A DNA stretch of 64,000 nt from Ramlibacter agri (lineage in GTDB: Bacteria > Pseudomonadota > Gammaproteobacteria > Burkholderiales > Burkholderiaceae_C). The stretch spans positions 3,286,001 through 3,350,000 of the forward strand of contig NZ_JABBFX010000001.1 in NCBI RefSeq assembly GCF_012927085.1, read 5' to 3'. Position numbers and translations under genes: made by a program. The notes beneath the pieces are model-generated. The model made no database searches and was not told the origin of the DNA. It worked only from the letters and a program-made list of their open reading frames with translations. Shown here one piece after another: positions 34,583 to 42,911 of the stretch (position 1 is its first letter; every line of letters begins with the position of its first letter).

Positions 34583-36307
34583 TCAGGCCTTCTTCTTCGC
34601 CGCCGGATTCAGGTTCGTGATCCGCCCCGATTCGGTGCCGGCCGTCTCGTCGATGATCGCGTTGATCAGCGTCGGCTTGCCGCTGGCGATGGCCTCGTCG
34701 ATGGCGCGCTTCAGTTCGGCCGGCGTCGCCGCGCGCACGCCCTTGCCGCCGAAGGCTTCCATCATCAGCTCGTACTTCGCGTCCTTGACGAACACCGTGG
34801 GCGCGACTTCCTTGCCCAGCGGGTTGACGTCGGTGCCCTTGTAGATGCCGTTGTTGTTGAAGACGACCACGCACACCGGCAGGTCGTAGCGGCAGACCGT
34901 CTCGACCTCCATGCCGGAGAAGCCGAAGGCGCTGTCGCCGCAGACGGCGATGACCTGCTTGCCGGTGACGGCCGCGGCCGCGACGGCGAAGCCCATGCCG
35001 ATGCCCATGATCCCCCAGGTGCCGACGTCGAGGCGCTTGCGCGGCTCGTACATGTCGACGATGGAGCGGGCGAAGTCCAGCGTGTTGGCGCCTTCGTTCA
35101 CCAGGTAGGCGTCCGGGTTGGCCTTGATGGTGTCGCGGATGACGTTGAGCGCGCTGTGGAAGTTCATCACCGGCGGGTTCTTCGCCAGCGTCTCGGCCAT
35201 CTTGGTGAGGTTCTTGTCCTTGCGTTCGGCGATGGCGCCGGTCCAGTCGCTGGGCGGCTTGCTCCAGGAGGAGCCGATCGCCTGGTTCATCGCGGCGATG
35301 CAGGAGCCGATGTCGCCGATCACCGGCGCGGCGACGGCGACGTTGCTGTCCGCTTCGGTCGGCGAGATGTCGACCTGGATGAACTGCTGCTGGCCCCAGC
35401 CCTTGGAATCGGCCGCGCCCCAGGTCTTGCCCTTGCCGTGCGACAGCAGCCAGTTGAGGCGTGCGCCCACCAGCATCACGACGTCGGCTTCGGCCAGCAC
35501 GTAGGAGCGGGCGGCGGAGGCGGACTGCGCGTGGTTGTCCGGCAGCAGGCCCTTGGCCATGGACATCGGCAGGTAGGGAATGCCGGTCTTCTCGACGAAC
35601 TGCTTGATCGCTTCGTCGGCCTGCGCGTAGGCGGCGCCCTTGCCCAGGATCACCAGCGGCTTCTTCGCGCCCTTCAGCAGGTCGATGGCGCGCTGCACGG
35701 CATCGGGGCCGGGGATCTGCTTCGGCGCCGGGTCGACGACCTTGATCAGCGAACGCTGGCCGACTTCCCTGGACACGACCTGCGCGAACAGCTTGGCCGG
35801 CAGGTCCAGGTAGACGCCGCCGGGGCGGCCCGACGCGGCGGCGCGGATGGCGCGTGCGATGCCCACGCCGATGTCCTCGGCGTGCAGCACGCGGAAGGCC
35901 GCCTTGCACAGCGGCTTGGCGATGGCGAGCTGGTCCATCTCCTCGTAGTCGCCCTGTTGCAGGTCGACCACCTCGCGCTCACTGGAGCCCGAGATGAGGA
36001 TCATGGGGAAGCAGTTGGTGGTGGCGTTGGCCAGCGCCGTCAGGCCGTTCAAGAAGCCGGGCGCCGACACCGTGAAGCAGATGCCGGGCTTGCCCGTGAT
36101 GAAGCCGGCCGCCGCCGCGGCGTTGCCCGCGTGCTGTTCGTGGCGGAAGGAGATGACCTTGACGCCTTCGCCTTGCGCCTGGCGCAGGAAGTCGGTGATG
36201 GGGATGCCCGGCAGCGCGAAGATCGTGTCGATGCCGTTCAACTTCAGAGCGTCGATGACCAGATGGAAACCATCCGTTGTCTCTTGATCCTGCATGGAGG
36301 TGGTCAT
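34583..36307 (-). CDS. oxc: Oxalyl-CoA decarboxylase
   Basis: A 574-residue ThDP enzyme close to known oxalyl-CoA decarboxylases. It has [18 protein letters not shown] with the cofactor-activating glutamate, [36 protein letters not shown], and the ThDP motif [17 protein letters not shown]. It converts oxalyl-CoA to formyl-CoA and CO2. The ATG at 36307 is chosen; a second ATG lies at 36295 and neither has a clear ribosome site. It is the first gene of the six-gene operon. Upstream, a TACCAT hexamer at 36339-36344 lies about 42 bp from the centre of the palindromic regulator site. Confidence 0.96.
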   Translation of the reverse strand: MTTSMQDQETTDGFHLVIDALKLNGIDTIFALPGIPITDFLRQAQGEGVKVISFRHEQHAGNAAAAAGFITGKPGICFTVSAPGFLNGLTALANATTNCFPMILISGSSEREVVDLQQGDYEEMDQLAIAKPLCKAAFRVLHAEDIGVGIARAIRAAASGRPGGVYLDLPAKLFAQVVSREVGQRSLIKVVDPAPKQIPGPDAVQRAIDLLKGAKKPLVILGKGAAYAQADEAIKQFVEKTGIPYLPMSMAKGLLPDNHAQSASAARSYVLAEADVVMLVGARLNWLLSHGKGKTWGAADSKGWGQQQFIQVDISPTEADSNVAVAAPVIGDIGSCIAAMNQAIGSSWSKPPSDWTGAIAERKDKNLTKMAETLAKNPPVMNFHSALNVIRDTIKANPDAYLVNEGANTLDFARSIVDMYEPRKRLDVGTWGIMGIGMGFAVAAAAVTGKQVIAVCGDSAFGFSGMEVETVCRYDLPVCVVVFNNNGIYKGTDVNPLGKEVAPTVFVKDAKYELMMEAFGGKGVRAATPAELKRAIDEAIASGKPTLINAIIDETAGTESGRITNLNPAAKKKA

Positions 36308-36338
36308 GGTCGGAGAGTCCCGCGTTGAGAGTGAGAGA

Positions 36339-36344
36339 ATGGTA
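36339..36344 (-). promoter_or_regulatory. Candidate -10 element of the oxc operon
   Basis: TACCAT on the minus strand, four of six matches to TATAAT. A start site about 7 bases downstream (near 36332) would place the palindrome at 36366-36382 centred close to -41.5, the classical class II position for a Crp/Fnr activator. No good -35 is needed for that arrangement. Confidence 0.45.
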
Positions 36345-36365
36345 GAAGTCGCCTTCCGCAAAGCC

Positions 36366-36382
36366 TCTTGACCGCAGTCAAG
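36366..36382. promoter_or_regulatory. Crp/Fnr-type operator between oxc and its regulator
   Basis: TCTTGACCGCAGTCAAG, containing the inverted repeat CTTGAC-CGCA-GTCAAG. This is the TTGAC-N4-GTCAA form used by FNR/NNR-type proteins. It stands in the divergent region between oxc and the regulator gene. The identical 17 bases recur on the minus strand at 42471-42487 before tctC. Confidence 0.75.
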
Positions 36383-36420
36383 TTTCGGAAATTCCTAGGG
36401 GAATCCCTGCTCCAGACCCG

Positions 36421-37029
36421 ATGACATCGATCGAAAAGCATCCCGAACGGAACGTCATTCGCGTGCAGCTCGCGCACAACGTCGCCCTCAAGGGCATGAC
36501 GGCGGCGCAGATGCAGGAGCTCGAGCCCATGCTCACCATCGTCGATTGCCAGAAGGGCGAGGCGCTGCTGAACCAGGGCGTGCACGAGATGGAGCAGTAC
36601 TTCATCCTCGACGGCATCCTGAAGCGGGTGGTGGGCAACCAGGAAGCCAAGGAGATGATCCTGCGCTTCGCGGAAGAGGGCCAGATGGAGACCAGCTACG
36701 CCGCCTGGCGGCTCGGCACGCCGGCGCCGTACAGCATCGTGTGCGTGACGCGCGCGCGGGTGGCCAAGCTGCCGCTGCGCGAGTGGGTGGTATTCCTCGA
36801 GCGCCATCCGGGCGTGAAGCAGGCCTTCGAGTACGAGGTGATGCACCACATGAGTGAAATCATGGCGCACACGATCACCTTGCACCTGCTGGACGCGCCA
36901 GGCCGGGTGAAGCGCTTCCTGCGCAAGCACCCGGAACTGGAGGAGCGGCTGCCGAAGAAAGAGCTGGCCTCATATCTCAATCTCTCGGCAGAAACGCTCA
37001 GCCGGCTGAAGGCCAAGGGCAAGATCTAG
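36421..37029 (+). CDS. Crp/Fnr-family transcriptional regulator of the oxalate genes
   Basis: A 202-residue protein with a cyclic-nucleotide-type beta-roll (GEALLNQGVHEMEQYFILDG, FAEEGQMETSYAAW) and a C-terminal HTH. The recognition helix LSAETLSRLKAKG carries the E-xx-SR pattern (E191, S194, R195) that in FNR reads TTGA half-sites, consistent with the TTGAC-N4-GTCAA palindrome 38 bp upstream. The N-terminal cysteine cluster of FNR is absent, so oxygen sensing by Fe-S is unlikely; the beta-roll may bind a small ligand. It is divergent from oxc, and its stop overlaps that of the OxlT-like gene by 4 bp. Confidence 0.9.
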   Translation: MTSIEKHPERNVIRVQLAHNVALKGMTAAQMQELEPMLTIVDCQKGEALLNQGVHEMEQYFILDGILKRVVGNQEAKEMILRFAEEGQMETSYAAWRLGTPAPYSIVCVTRARVAKLPLREWVVFLERHPGVKQAFEYEVMHHMSEIMAHTITLHLLDAPGRVKRFLRKHPELEERLPKKELASYLNLSAETLSRLKAKGKI

Positions 37030-38336
37030 GCCTGCGAGCGTTCGATCAGCGTGCGGCGCATCGGCCGCAGCGCCACCCAGGCCAGGATCGCGGCCGCCGC
37101 GTTCATGATGCTCGCCGTGATGAACACCGCATGCCAGCTGCCGCTGGCCGCCGAGAGCACGCTGGACAGCGGCACCAGCAGCGCCGCGGTGCCCTTGGCG
37201 GTGTACAGCAGGCCGGCGTTGGCGGCGGCGTACTTGGCGCCGAAGGTGTCCGCGCAGGTCGAGGGGAACAGGCTGTAGATCTCGCCCCAGGCGAAGAACA
37301 CCAGGCCGGTCAGGATGACGAACATGACCGGGTTGCTGCCGAAGGCGTACAGCGCCAGGATGCCCAGCGCTTCCAGCCCGAAGGCGATGAACATGGTCTG
37401 TTCGCGGCCGATGCGGTCGGAGACCCAGCCGAAGAAGGGGCGGGTCAGGCCGTTCAGCACGCGGTCCATCGCCAGCGCGAAGGTCAGCGCGGGCAGCACG
37501 ATGCCGGCCAGGCTCACCGGCGTGTCGGCGACCTTGAAGTCCTTGGCGATGGGCGCGAGCTGCGCGGTGGCCATCAGGCCGCCGGCCGCAACCAGCACGA
37601 ACATCAGGTACATCACCCAGAACACGGGCTTGCCCAGCATTTCGCCCGGCGTGTATTCCTTGCGGGTCTGCTGCACCTTCGCCGCGTCGGAGGCGCGCGA
37701 GGCGTAGCGGTTGCCCGCCGGCGCCGCGTGCAGGAACCAGGACAGCACGAAGATGATCGCGCCCTGGCCGATGCCGAAGTACAGGAAGGCGGCCTGGTAG
37801 CCGTGCGCCTGGATGTACATCGAGATCGGCACCACCGTCAATGCGGAGCCGGCGCCGAAGCCGGCGGCCGTCAGGCCGGCCGCGAGACCGCGGCGATCCG
37901 GGAACCACTTGAGCGCATTGCCAACGCAGGTGCCGTAGACCGCGCCGGCGCCGACGCCGCCGACGGCCGCGCCCACGTACAGCAAGGTCAGCGTGTCGGC
38001 ATGGGCATTGATGACCCAGCCCAGGCCCGCGAGCAGGCCGCCGGCCATGACGACCACGCGCGGACCGTACTTGTCGACCAGGTAGCCCTCCACCGGAACC
38101 AGCCAGGTTTCAGTGAGCACGAAGATGGTGAAGGCGACCTGGATCGCCGCCTTGGTCCAGTGGTGCTGCTCCGCGATCGGGTTCACGAACAGCGTCCAGC
38201 CGTACTGCAGGTTGGCGATCATCGCCATGCAGATGATGCCCAGGACCAGCTGGCTCCAGCGGTAGGCTGGTCCGTGTTCCGCCGCGGCGGGTGCGGCCAG
38301 GCCCGCGCCGGGTAGCGCGTCTACGATCTTGTCCAT
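37026..38336 (-). CDS. MFS transporter, oxalate/formate antiporter (OxlT) type
   Basis: A 436-residue protein with 12 predicted helices. OxlT-like features include the N-terminal YRWSQLVLGIICMAMIANLQ, YGWTLFVNPI, LVDKYGPRVVVMAGG, and FVLVAAGGLMATAQLAPIAK in the second half. The family exchanges oxalate for formate, so it fits formate removal after the Frc reaction. It is the last gene of the minus-strand operon tctC-tctB-tctA-kinase/BON-oxlT, 40 bp after the kinase/BON gene. Its presence with a TTT system means two uptake routes in one unit. Confidence 0.9.
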   Translation of the reverse strand: MDKIVDALPGAGLAAPAAAEHGPAYRWSQLVLGIICMAMIANLQYGWTLFVNPIAEQHHWTKAAIQVAFTIFVLTETWLVPVEGYLVDKYGPRVVVMAGGLLAGLGWVINAHADTLTLLYVGAAVGGVGAGAVYGTCVGNALKWFPDRRGLAAGLTAAGFGAGSALTVVPISMYIQAHGYQAAFLYFGIGQGAIIFVLSWFLHAAPAGNRYASRASDAAKVQQTRKEYTPGEMLGKPVFWVMYLMFVLVAAGGLMATAQLAPIAKDFKVADTPVSLAGIVLPALTFALAMDRVLNGLTRPFFGWVSDRIGREQTMFIAFGLEALGILALYAFGSNPVMFVILTGLVFFAWGEIYSLFPSTCADTFGAKYAAANAGLLYTAKGTAALLVPLSSVLSAASGSWHAVFITASIMNAAAAILAWVALRPMRRTLIERSQA

Positions 38337-38376
38337 CGATGTCTCCTGTAATGTAGGTTTAGGAGGAGGGAAGCAA

Positions 38377-39210
38377 TCAGGTCTTCGAGTGCATGAACCG
38401 GCGCGATACCGTCATCAACTGCAGCCGGTTGTCCACCTTGCCCAGGCCGGCGACCGTCGAAGCCACGCGTTCGCTGTCCTGTTTTTCTTCATCGCTCGCG
38501 ACCAGGCCGGCGAGCACCACGCGGCCGTCGCGCGCTTCGATCTGCACGTCGACGTCGCGCGTGGCGGGCTGCGACTTGAGCGCCGCGCGGACGCGGGCGC
38601 CCAGCGCCAGGCCTTCCAGCACGGCGCGCGATTCCGTCGTTTCCTGGAACTCCGGCCGCTGCGCCAGTTGCACGATCTGCTCCACGCAGCTGTCCACGGA
38701 CAGCCGCTCGGTGTTCAGCACCACGTCATAGAGCAGGGGGTCGCCCCAGCTCACGCCGAACTGCGCGTTCATGCGCGCGATGTGCGCGTTGTCGCTGCGG
38801 CGCACTTCGTTCTCCGCGGCCTGGCGGTCGTCGGTTCCCAGGTGCTCCATCAGCCAGCCCACGCGCAGCGCGAAAGGGCGCGTGACGCGCACCCGCAGCA
38901 CGTGCGAGACGGGGCGCAGCAGGCAGGTCGCGCCCCAGCCGCGCAGGATGACGTTGCCGCGCGCGGCCTGCGCCAGCACCTCCTCGGCGGTGTAGAGCGC
39001 CACCTGCTGCTTGTCGGTGGACAGGCGTTCGACCAGGCCGGCCTTGCCTTCGCGCAGGCGCCGGATCAGGCTGGGCGCCACCTGCATGCGGCCGGCCACG
39101 TTGTCCACCACCTCGTCGCGCAGCACGGCGAGGCCGCTGGTTTCGGCGAGCCGCAGGGCCACGTCCTTGGCCAGCGAGCCCATCTCCTGCGTCAGTGCGA
39201 TGACCGGCAT
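38377..39210 (-). CDS. Cytidylate-kinase-like protein fused to a BON domain
   Basis: A 277-residue protein. Residues 1-200 resemble the cytidylate kinase-2 family: MPVIALTQEMGSLAKDVALR as a degenerate P-loop, VVDNVAGRMQVAPSLIRRLR, LRGWGATCLLRPVSHVLRVR and NVERLS-like DVVLNTERLSVDSCVEQI. Residues about 205-270 form a BON-like domain (RVRAALKSQPATRDVDVQIE, DGRVVLAGLVASDEEKQDSE). The P-loop lacks a clear GKS/T, so nucleotide kinase activity is doubtful. It lies 13 bp after tctA. Why such a protein travels with a transporter operon is unclear; regulation or an assembly role are guesses. Confidence 0.75.
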   Translation of the reverse strand: MPVIALTQEMGSLAKDVALRLAETSGLAVLRDEVVDNVAGRMQVAPSLIRRLREGKAGLVERLSTDKQQVALYTAEEVLAQAARGNVILRGWGATCLLRPVSHVLRVRVTRPFALRVGWLMEHLGTDDRQAAENEVRRSDNAHIARMNAQFGVSWGDPLLYDVVLNTERLSVDSCVEQIVQLAQRPEFQETTESRAVLEGLALGARVRAALKSQPATRDVDVQIEARDGRVVLAGLVASDEEKQDSERVASTVAGLGKVDNRLQLMTVSRRFMHSKT

Positions 39211-39223
39211 GGCGGGCCCTTCC

Positions 39224-40753
39224 TCAGTCGACCGGCTGTTCGGTGGTGAAGGTGCTTGCCTTGGGCTTGCGCACCATCGCGATGAGGCGGCCGATGACCG
39301 GCCAGAACAGCAGCAGCAGCGCCAGGCCGGTGATGGTGCCCACCAGCGGGTTGGAGACCATGATCGACAGGTCGCCCTGCGACACCAGCATGGCCTGGCG
39401 GAACGAGTCTTCCGCCTTGTCGCCCAGCACCAGGGCGAGCACCAGCGGCGCCAGCGGGTAATCCAGCTTCTTGAAGATGTAGCCCAGCGCGCCGAAGCCC
39501 AGCATGAACCACACGTCCAGCATCGCGTTGTGCACGGTGTAGGCGCCGATCGCGCAGATCACCACGATCACCGGCGCGATGATGGCGAAGGGGATGCGCA
39601 GGATGGCGGCGAACAGCGGCACCGTGGTCAGCACCACCAGCAGGCCGGCCAGGTTGCCCAGGTACATCGAGGCGATCAGGCCCCAAACGAAGTCCTTCTG
39701 CTCCACGAACAGCAGCGGGCCGGGTTGCAGGCCCCAGATCAGCAGGCCGCCCAGCAGCACGGCGGCGGTCGGCGAGCCGGGGATGCCCAGGGCCAGCATG
39801 GGCAGCAGCGCGCTGGTGCCGGCGGCGTGGGCCGCGGTCTCGGGCGCGATCACGCCTTCCATCTGGCCGGTGCCGAACTTGGCGCCGTCCTTGGACATCT
39901 TCTTCGCCAGGCCGTAGCTCATGAAGGAAGCGGGCGTCGCGCCGCCGGGCGTGATGCCCATCCAGATGCCCACCAGCGAGCTGCGAATGGAGGTGACCCA
40001 GTACTTCGGCAGCTGCTTCCAGGTCTCCAGCACCACCTTCGGGTTGATCCTGGCGCTCTTGCCGGTGAAGGCCAGTCCTTCCTCCATCGACAGCAGGATC
40101 TCGCCGATGCCGAACAGTCCGATCACCGCGATCAGGAAGTCGAAGCCGCGCATCAGGTCGGGGATGCCGAAGGTCAGGCGCAGCTGGCCGGTGACGGTGT
40201 CCATGCCGACCGCGGCCAGCGCGAAGCCGATCGCCATCGAAGCGAGGATCTTGAACGGCGAGCCCTTGCCCATGCCGACGAAGCTGCAGAAGGTGAGCAG
40301 GTAGACCGCGAAGAATTCCGGCGGCCCGAACTTGAGCGCGAACTTCGCGACCACCGGCGCGAGGAAGGTGATCATCACCACCGCGACGAAGGCGCCGACG
40401 AACGACGACGTGAAGGCCGCGGTCAGCGCCTGCCCCGCGCGCCCGTCCTGCGCCATCGGGTAGCCGTCGAAGGTGGTCGCCACCGACCACGGCTCGCCCG
40501 GGATGTTGAACAGGATCGAGGTGATGGCGCCGCCGAAGAGGGCGCCCCAGTAGATGCAGGACAGCATGATGATCGCCGAGGTCGGCGACATCGTGAAGGT
40601 GAGCGGCAGCAGGATGGCGACGCCGTTGGCGCCTCCCAGCCCTGGCAGCACGCCGATGAGGACGCCGAGGGAAATGCCCACCAGCATCAGCAGCATGTTC
40701 ATCGGGCTCAGGACCACGGCGAAGCCGTGGAACAGGGCGCTGAGTTCGGTCAT
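39224..40753 (-). CDS. tctA: Tripartite tricarboxylate transporter large membrane subunit
   Basis: A 509-residue protein of the TctA family with about 12 hydrophobic helices. Signature stretches are GVLPGLGGANGVAILLPLTF, YWGALFGGAITSILFNIPGE and GITPGGATPASFMSYGLAKK. It is the sodium- or proton-coupled permease of the system at 39.2-42.4 kb, acting with the TctB and TctC products. It is 21 bp downstream of tctB and followed after 13 bp by the kinase/BON gene. The substrate is probably a di- or tricarboxylate; the operator shared with oxc favours oxalate or a related acid. Confidence 0.95.
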   Translation of the reverse strand: MTELSALFHGFAVVLSPMNMLLMLVGISLGVLIGVLPGLGGANGVAILLPLTFTMSPTSAIIMLSCIYWGALFGGAITSILFNIPGEPWSVATTFDGYPMAQDGRAGQALTAAFTSSFVGAFVAVVMITFLAPVVAKFALKFGPPEFFAVYLLTFCSFVGMGKGSPFKILASMAIGFALAAVGMDTVTGQLRLTFGIPDLMRGFDFLIAVIGLFGIGEILLSMEEGLAFTGKSARINPKVVLETWKQLPKYWVTSIRSSLVGIWMGITPGGATPASFMSYGLAKKMSKDGAKFGTGQMEGVIAPETAAHAAGTSALLPMLALGIPGSPTAAVLLGGLLIWGLQPGPLLFVEQKDFVWGLIASMYLGNLAGLLVVLTTVPLFAAILRIPFAIIAPVIVVICAIGAYTVHNAMLDVWFMLGFGALGYIFKKLDYPLAPLVLALVLGDKAEDSFRQAMLVSQGDLSIMVSNPLVGTITGLALLLLFWPVIGRLIAMVRKPKASTFTTEQPVD

Positions 40754-40774
40754 GGTTCTTGGCGCCTCAGGTTT

Positions 40775-41296
40775 TCAGTAGCCGAGGAAGGACAGCAGGT
40801 CCAGCGTGCCCTTGGCGAGCGGCACCTTGAACCAGACTTCGAACATGAGGAAGAAGGCGGCGTTGATCAGCACCGCCGTCACGACGCTCTTGATCACGCT
40901 GATCTTCCCCAGCCGCACCATGAACAGCGCGATGTAGACGGCGGAGGCGATGTAGATGCCGACGAACTGCACGGCCAGCACGTAGATCACCGCCGGCACG
41001 AACACCACCAGCACGCGCCGCAGCTGCTCGCCGGTGACGAAGATGCCGTGGCTGCGGTTCTTGCCCAGCAGCGATTGGTACAGCACTCCCAGCGCGGAGA
41101 TGCACAGGATGAGGCCGACGTAGAAGGGGAAGTAGCCGGCGCCGGGGCCGTCGCTGGTCCAGCCGGCGCCGAGCTTGTGGCTGGCGACGACGATGACGAG
41201 CCCGAGGGCCAGCACCAGCAGCGCCATCACGGCTTCGATGGCAAACGTGGGCACGCCGTGGCCTTCGGCTTCGCTGGCCTGGTCTTGCGAATCCAT
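40775..41296 (-). CDS. tctB: Tripartite tricarboxylate transporter small membrane subunit
   Basis: A 173-residue protein with four hydrophobic helices in TctB style: FAIEAVMALLVLALGLVIVV, then GPGAGYFPFYVGLILCISAL with the typical GPGxFP motif, then two more near the C-terminus. It accompanies TctA in the inner membrane. The ATG at 41296, with GGAG 9 bases upstream, is preferred over a TTG at 41311. A strong hairpin (41318-41338) separates it from tctC, suggesting lower expression than the binding protein. Confidence 0.92.
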   Translation of the reverse strand: MDSQDQASEAEGHGVPTFAIEAVMALLVLALGLVIVVASHKLGAGWTSDGPGAGYFPFYVGLILCISALGVLYQSLLGKNRSHGIFVTGEQLRRVLVVFVPAVIYVLAVQFVGIYIASAVYIALFMVRLGKISVIKSVVTAVLINAAFFLMFEVWFKVPLAKGTLDLLSFLGY

Positions 41297-41317
41297 GTGT
41301 GGAATCTCCAAGGAGAA

Positions 41318-41338
41318 GCCCCCGCGCGCGGCGGGGGC
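41318..41338 (-). other. Intercistronic hairpin between tctC and tctB
   Basis: GCCCCCGC, a 5-nt loop, then GCGGGGGC: a perfect 8-bp G/C stem just 7 bases after the tctC stop. No U-tract follows. It may stabilise the tctC message or attenuate transcription, giving excess binding protein over membrane subunits. Confidence 0.5.
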
Positions 41339-41345
41339 AGGGGGC

Positions 41346-42368
41346 TTACTGGGAGATGAAACCCGCGCTCTTCATCAGCTCGCGGTGCTGCTGTTCCGCC
41401 GCGCCGAGCCACTGGAAGTACTTGTCGCCGTCCATGGAGGTCTGGTTGAAGGCGCCCTTCTCCATGTAGTCCTTCCACTCGGGCGTCTCGCGGACCTTCT
41501 TCAGCAGGTTCACGTAGAAGTCGACCTGGTCCTTGCTCACGCCCGGGGGCATGAAGACGCCGCGCAGCATGGTGTAAGCGGTGGGCACGCCGGCTTCCTT
41601 GCAGGTGGGGATGTCCTGCCAGGACTGCTTGTCGGTGATCTTGGCCGGGTAGGGCATGCGCTTGTCGTCGAACACGCACAGCGGCCGCAGCTGGCCGGCG
41701 CGCCACTGCGCCACGGCCTCGATCGGGTTGTTCACCGTGGAGTCGATGTGCTTGCCCACCAGCTGCACGGCCACTTCGCCGCCGCCCTTGAAGGGCACGT
41801 AGATGAACTTGGCGCCGGTGGCCTTCTCGATGCCGACGGTGAGGATCTGGTCTTCCTGCTTGGAGCCGGTGCCGCCCATCTTGAACTTGTTGGCACCGCC
41901 CGCCTTGACGGCGGCGAGGTAGTCGCCGGCCGTCTTGTACGGCGTCTCGGCGTTGACCCACAGCACGAAGTTGTCCAGGGCCATCATCGACACCGGCGTC
42001 ATGTCGCGCCAGTTGAAGGGCACGCCGGTCGCCAGCGGCGTCGTGAACAGGTTCGAGAGGGTCACCACCAGCTTGTGCGGGTCGCCCTTGGCGCCCTTGA
42101 CGTCGAGGAAGCCTTCGGCGCCGGCGCCGCCCGACTTGTTCACGACGATCATCGGCTGCTTCATGAGGCTGTGCTTGACCACGATGCCCTGGATCAGGCG
42201 CGCCATCTGGTCGGCGCCGCCGCCGGTGCCGGCTGGCACCACGAATTCGACGGGCTTGGTCGGCTCCCAAGCTGCGTGGGCGCGGGGGGCTGCCGTGGCG
42301 GCTAGGCCCGCTAGGAGGACGGTGGAGGCGAGAGCCGCCAACCGGGTGCTGAAGCTCGCTTGCATCAT
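41346..42368 (-). CDS. tctC: Tripartite tricarboxylate transporter substrate-binding protein
   Basis: A 340-residue Bug/TctC receptor. A Sec signal peptide (LAALASTVLLAGLAATAAPR, cut after AHA) precedes the mature start WEPTKPVEFVVPAGTGGGAD. Family motifs include VVNKSGGAGAEGFLDVKGAK, GTGSKQEDQILTVGIEKATG and YVPFKGGGEVAVQLVGKHI. It captures a carboxylate in the periplasm for TctAB. Two ATGs are adjacent; the first is used. It is the first gene of its operon, and the palindrome shared with oxc is 103-119 bp upstream. Confidence 0.93.
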   Translation of the reverse strand: MMQASFSTRLAALASTVLLAGLAATAAPRAHAAWEPTKPVEFVVPAGTGGGADQMARLIQGIVVKHSLMKQPMIVVNKSGGAGAEGFLDVKGAKGDPHKLVVTLSNLFTTPLATGVPFNWRDMTPVSMMALDNFVLWVNAETPYKTAGDYLAAVKAGGANKFKMGGTGSKQEDQILTVGIEKATGAKFIYVPFKGGGEVAVQLVGKHIDSTVNNPIEAVAQWRAGQLRPLCVFDDKRMPYPAKITDKQSWQDIPTCKEAGVPTAYTMLRGVFMPPGVSKDQVDFYVNLLKKVRETPEWKDYMEKGAFNQTSMDGDKYFQWLGAAEQQHRELMKSAGFISQ

Positions 42369-42470
42369 GGCTTGTCTCCTGCGTTACGCCCGGCGTTCGC
42401 CATTCGTGGGAAGTGATGGCGTGATCACCAGACCGCAGGCGGATGCTCCAACCAAGCGGGTTGGATTTCT

Positions 42471-42487
42471 CTTGACTGCGGTCAAGA
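42471..42487. promoter_or_regulatory. Crp/Fnr-type operator upstream of the tctCBA operon
   Basis: On the minus strand this reads TCTTGACCGCAGTCAAG, identical in all 17 bases to the site before oxc at 36366-36382. It is the only other copy noticed in the window. It lies 103 bp before the tctC start, where no convincing -10 was found at the class II distance, so a more upstream activator position or a different promoter is likely. Confidence 0.72.
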
Positions 42488-42539
42488 TTGCGAGATTCAG
42501 TGGGCCGTTCAGGGTTTGTCCGGGGGAGTCCGCGCCGGT

Positions 42540-42558
42540 CTTAGGCGAACGCCCTAAG
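42540..42558. repeat. Imperfect inverted repeat in the tctC / small-gene intergenic region
   Basis: CTTAGGCG, AA, CGCCCTAAG: a hairpin with one bulged C. It lies about 55 bp after the stop of the 78-residue gene at 42614, together with GC-rich sequence. It may form the 3' end of that transcript. No other gene was seen in 42369-42613 apart from the operator. Confidence 0.3.
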
Positions 42559-42613
42559 GCCGCCCGGCGCGGCTGCGCGGGACGGCCCGTCTTGCAATCG
42601 CAATGGGAGCGCA

Positions 42614-42850
42614 TCAGCGCGCCTGCCAGCGCTGGCGCGCGCACTCCACGGCGTTCACGAGGAATTCGGTGTCGTAGGCGCGCAGCAGGTGCGGGCGCTC
42701 GCGCTGCAGGTAGGCGCGCACGCATTCACCCTGCGCATGCGGCAGGCTGGCCCAGGTGGCGGCGTCCCATTCCCAGTTGAGATCGAGCTCTTCGAAGGCG
42801 GCGTTGTAGGCGAGGCGCTGGTCGTCGGCGGTGGCGGTGTGGGTCTGCAT
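42614..42850 (-). CDS. Small protein of unknown family (paralogue of the 45691-45972 gene)
   Basis: A 78-residue protein with no signal peptide or membrane helix and many aromatic and acidic residues. Its core YNAAFEELDLNWEWDAATW and later RPHLLRAYDTEFLVNAVE match the protein encoded at 45691-45972 (YNAAFHELDLSWHWDAATF, HPHLLRAYALEFLAEAIE). AAGGAGA precedes the ATG at 42850, and AATCTAGGC 20 bases further upstream is also shared with the paralogue. It is divergent from a LysR-type gene that may control it. No function was recognised. Confidence 0.75.
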   Translation of the reverse strand: MQTHTATADDQRLAYNAAFEELDLNWEWDAATWASLPHAQGECVRAYLQRERPHLLRAYDTEFLVNAVECARQRWQAR

Positions 42851-42911
42851 GGCTGTCTCCTTGTGGGCGCAATCTAGGCCGGACGCGCCATAAAGGACAG
42901 TCAAAGTTATT

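Noticed and set aside
36421..37029. The Crp/Fnr protein as a true oxygen sensor FNR.
   Set aside because: The N-terminal cysteine cluster is absent; only the DNA-reading helix is FNR-like.
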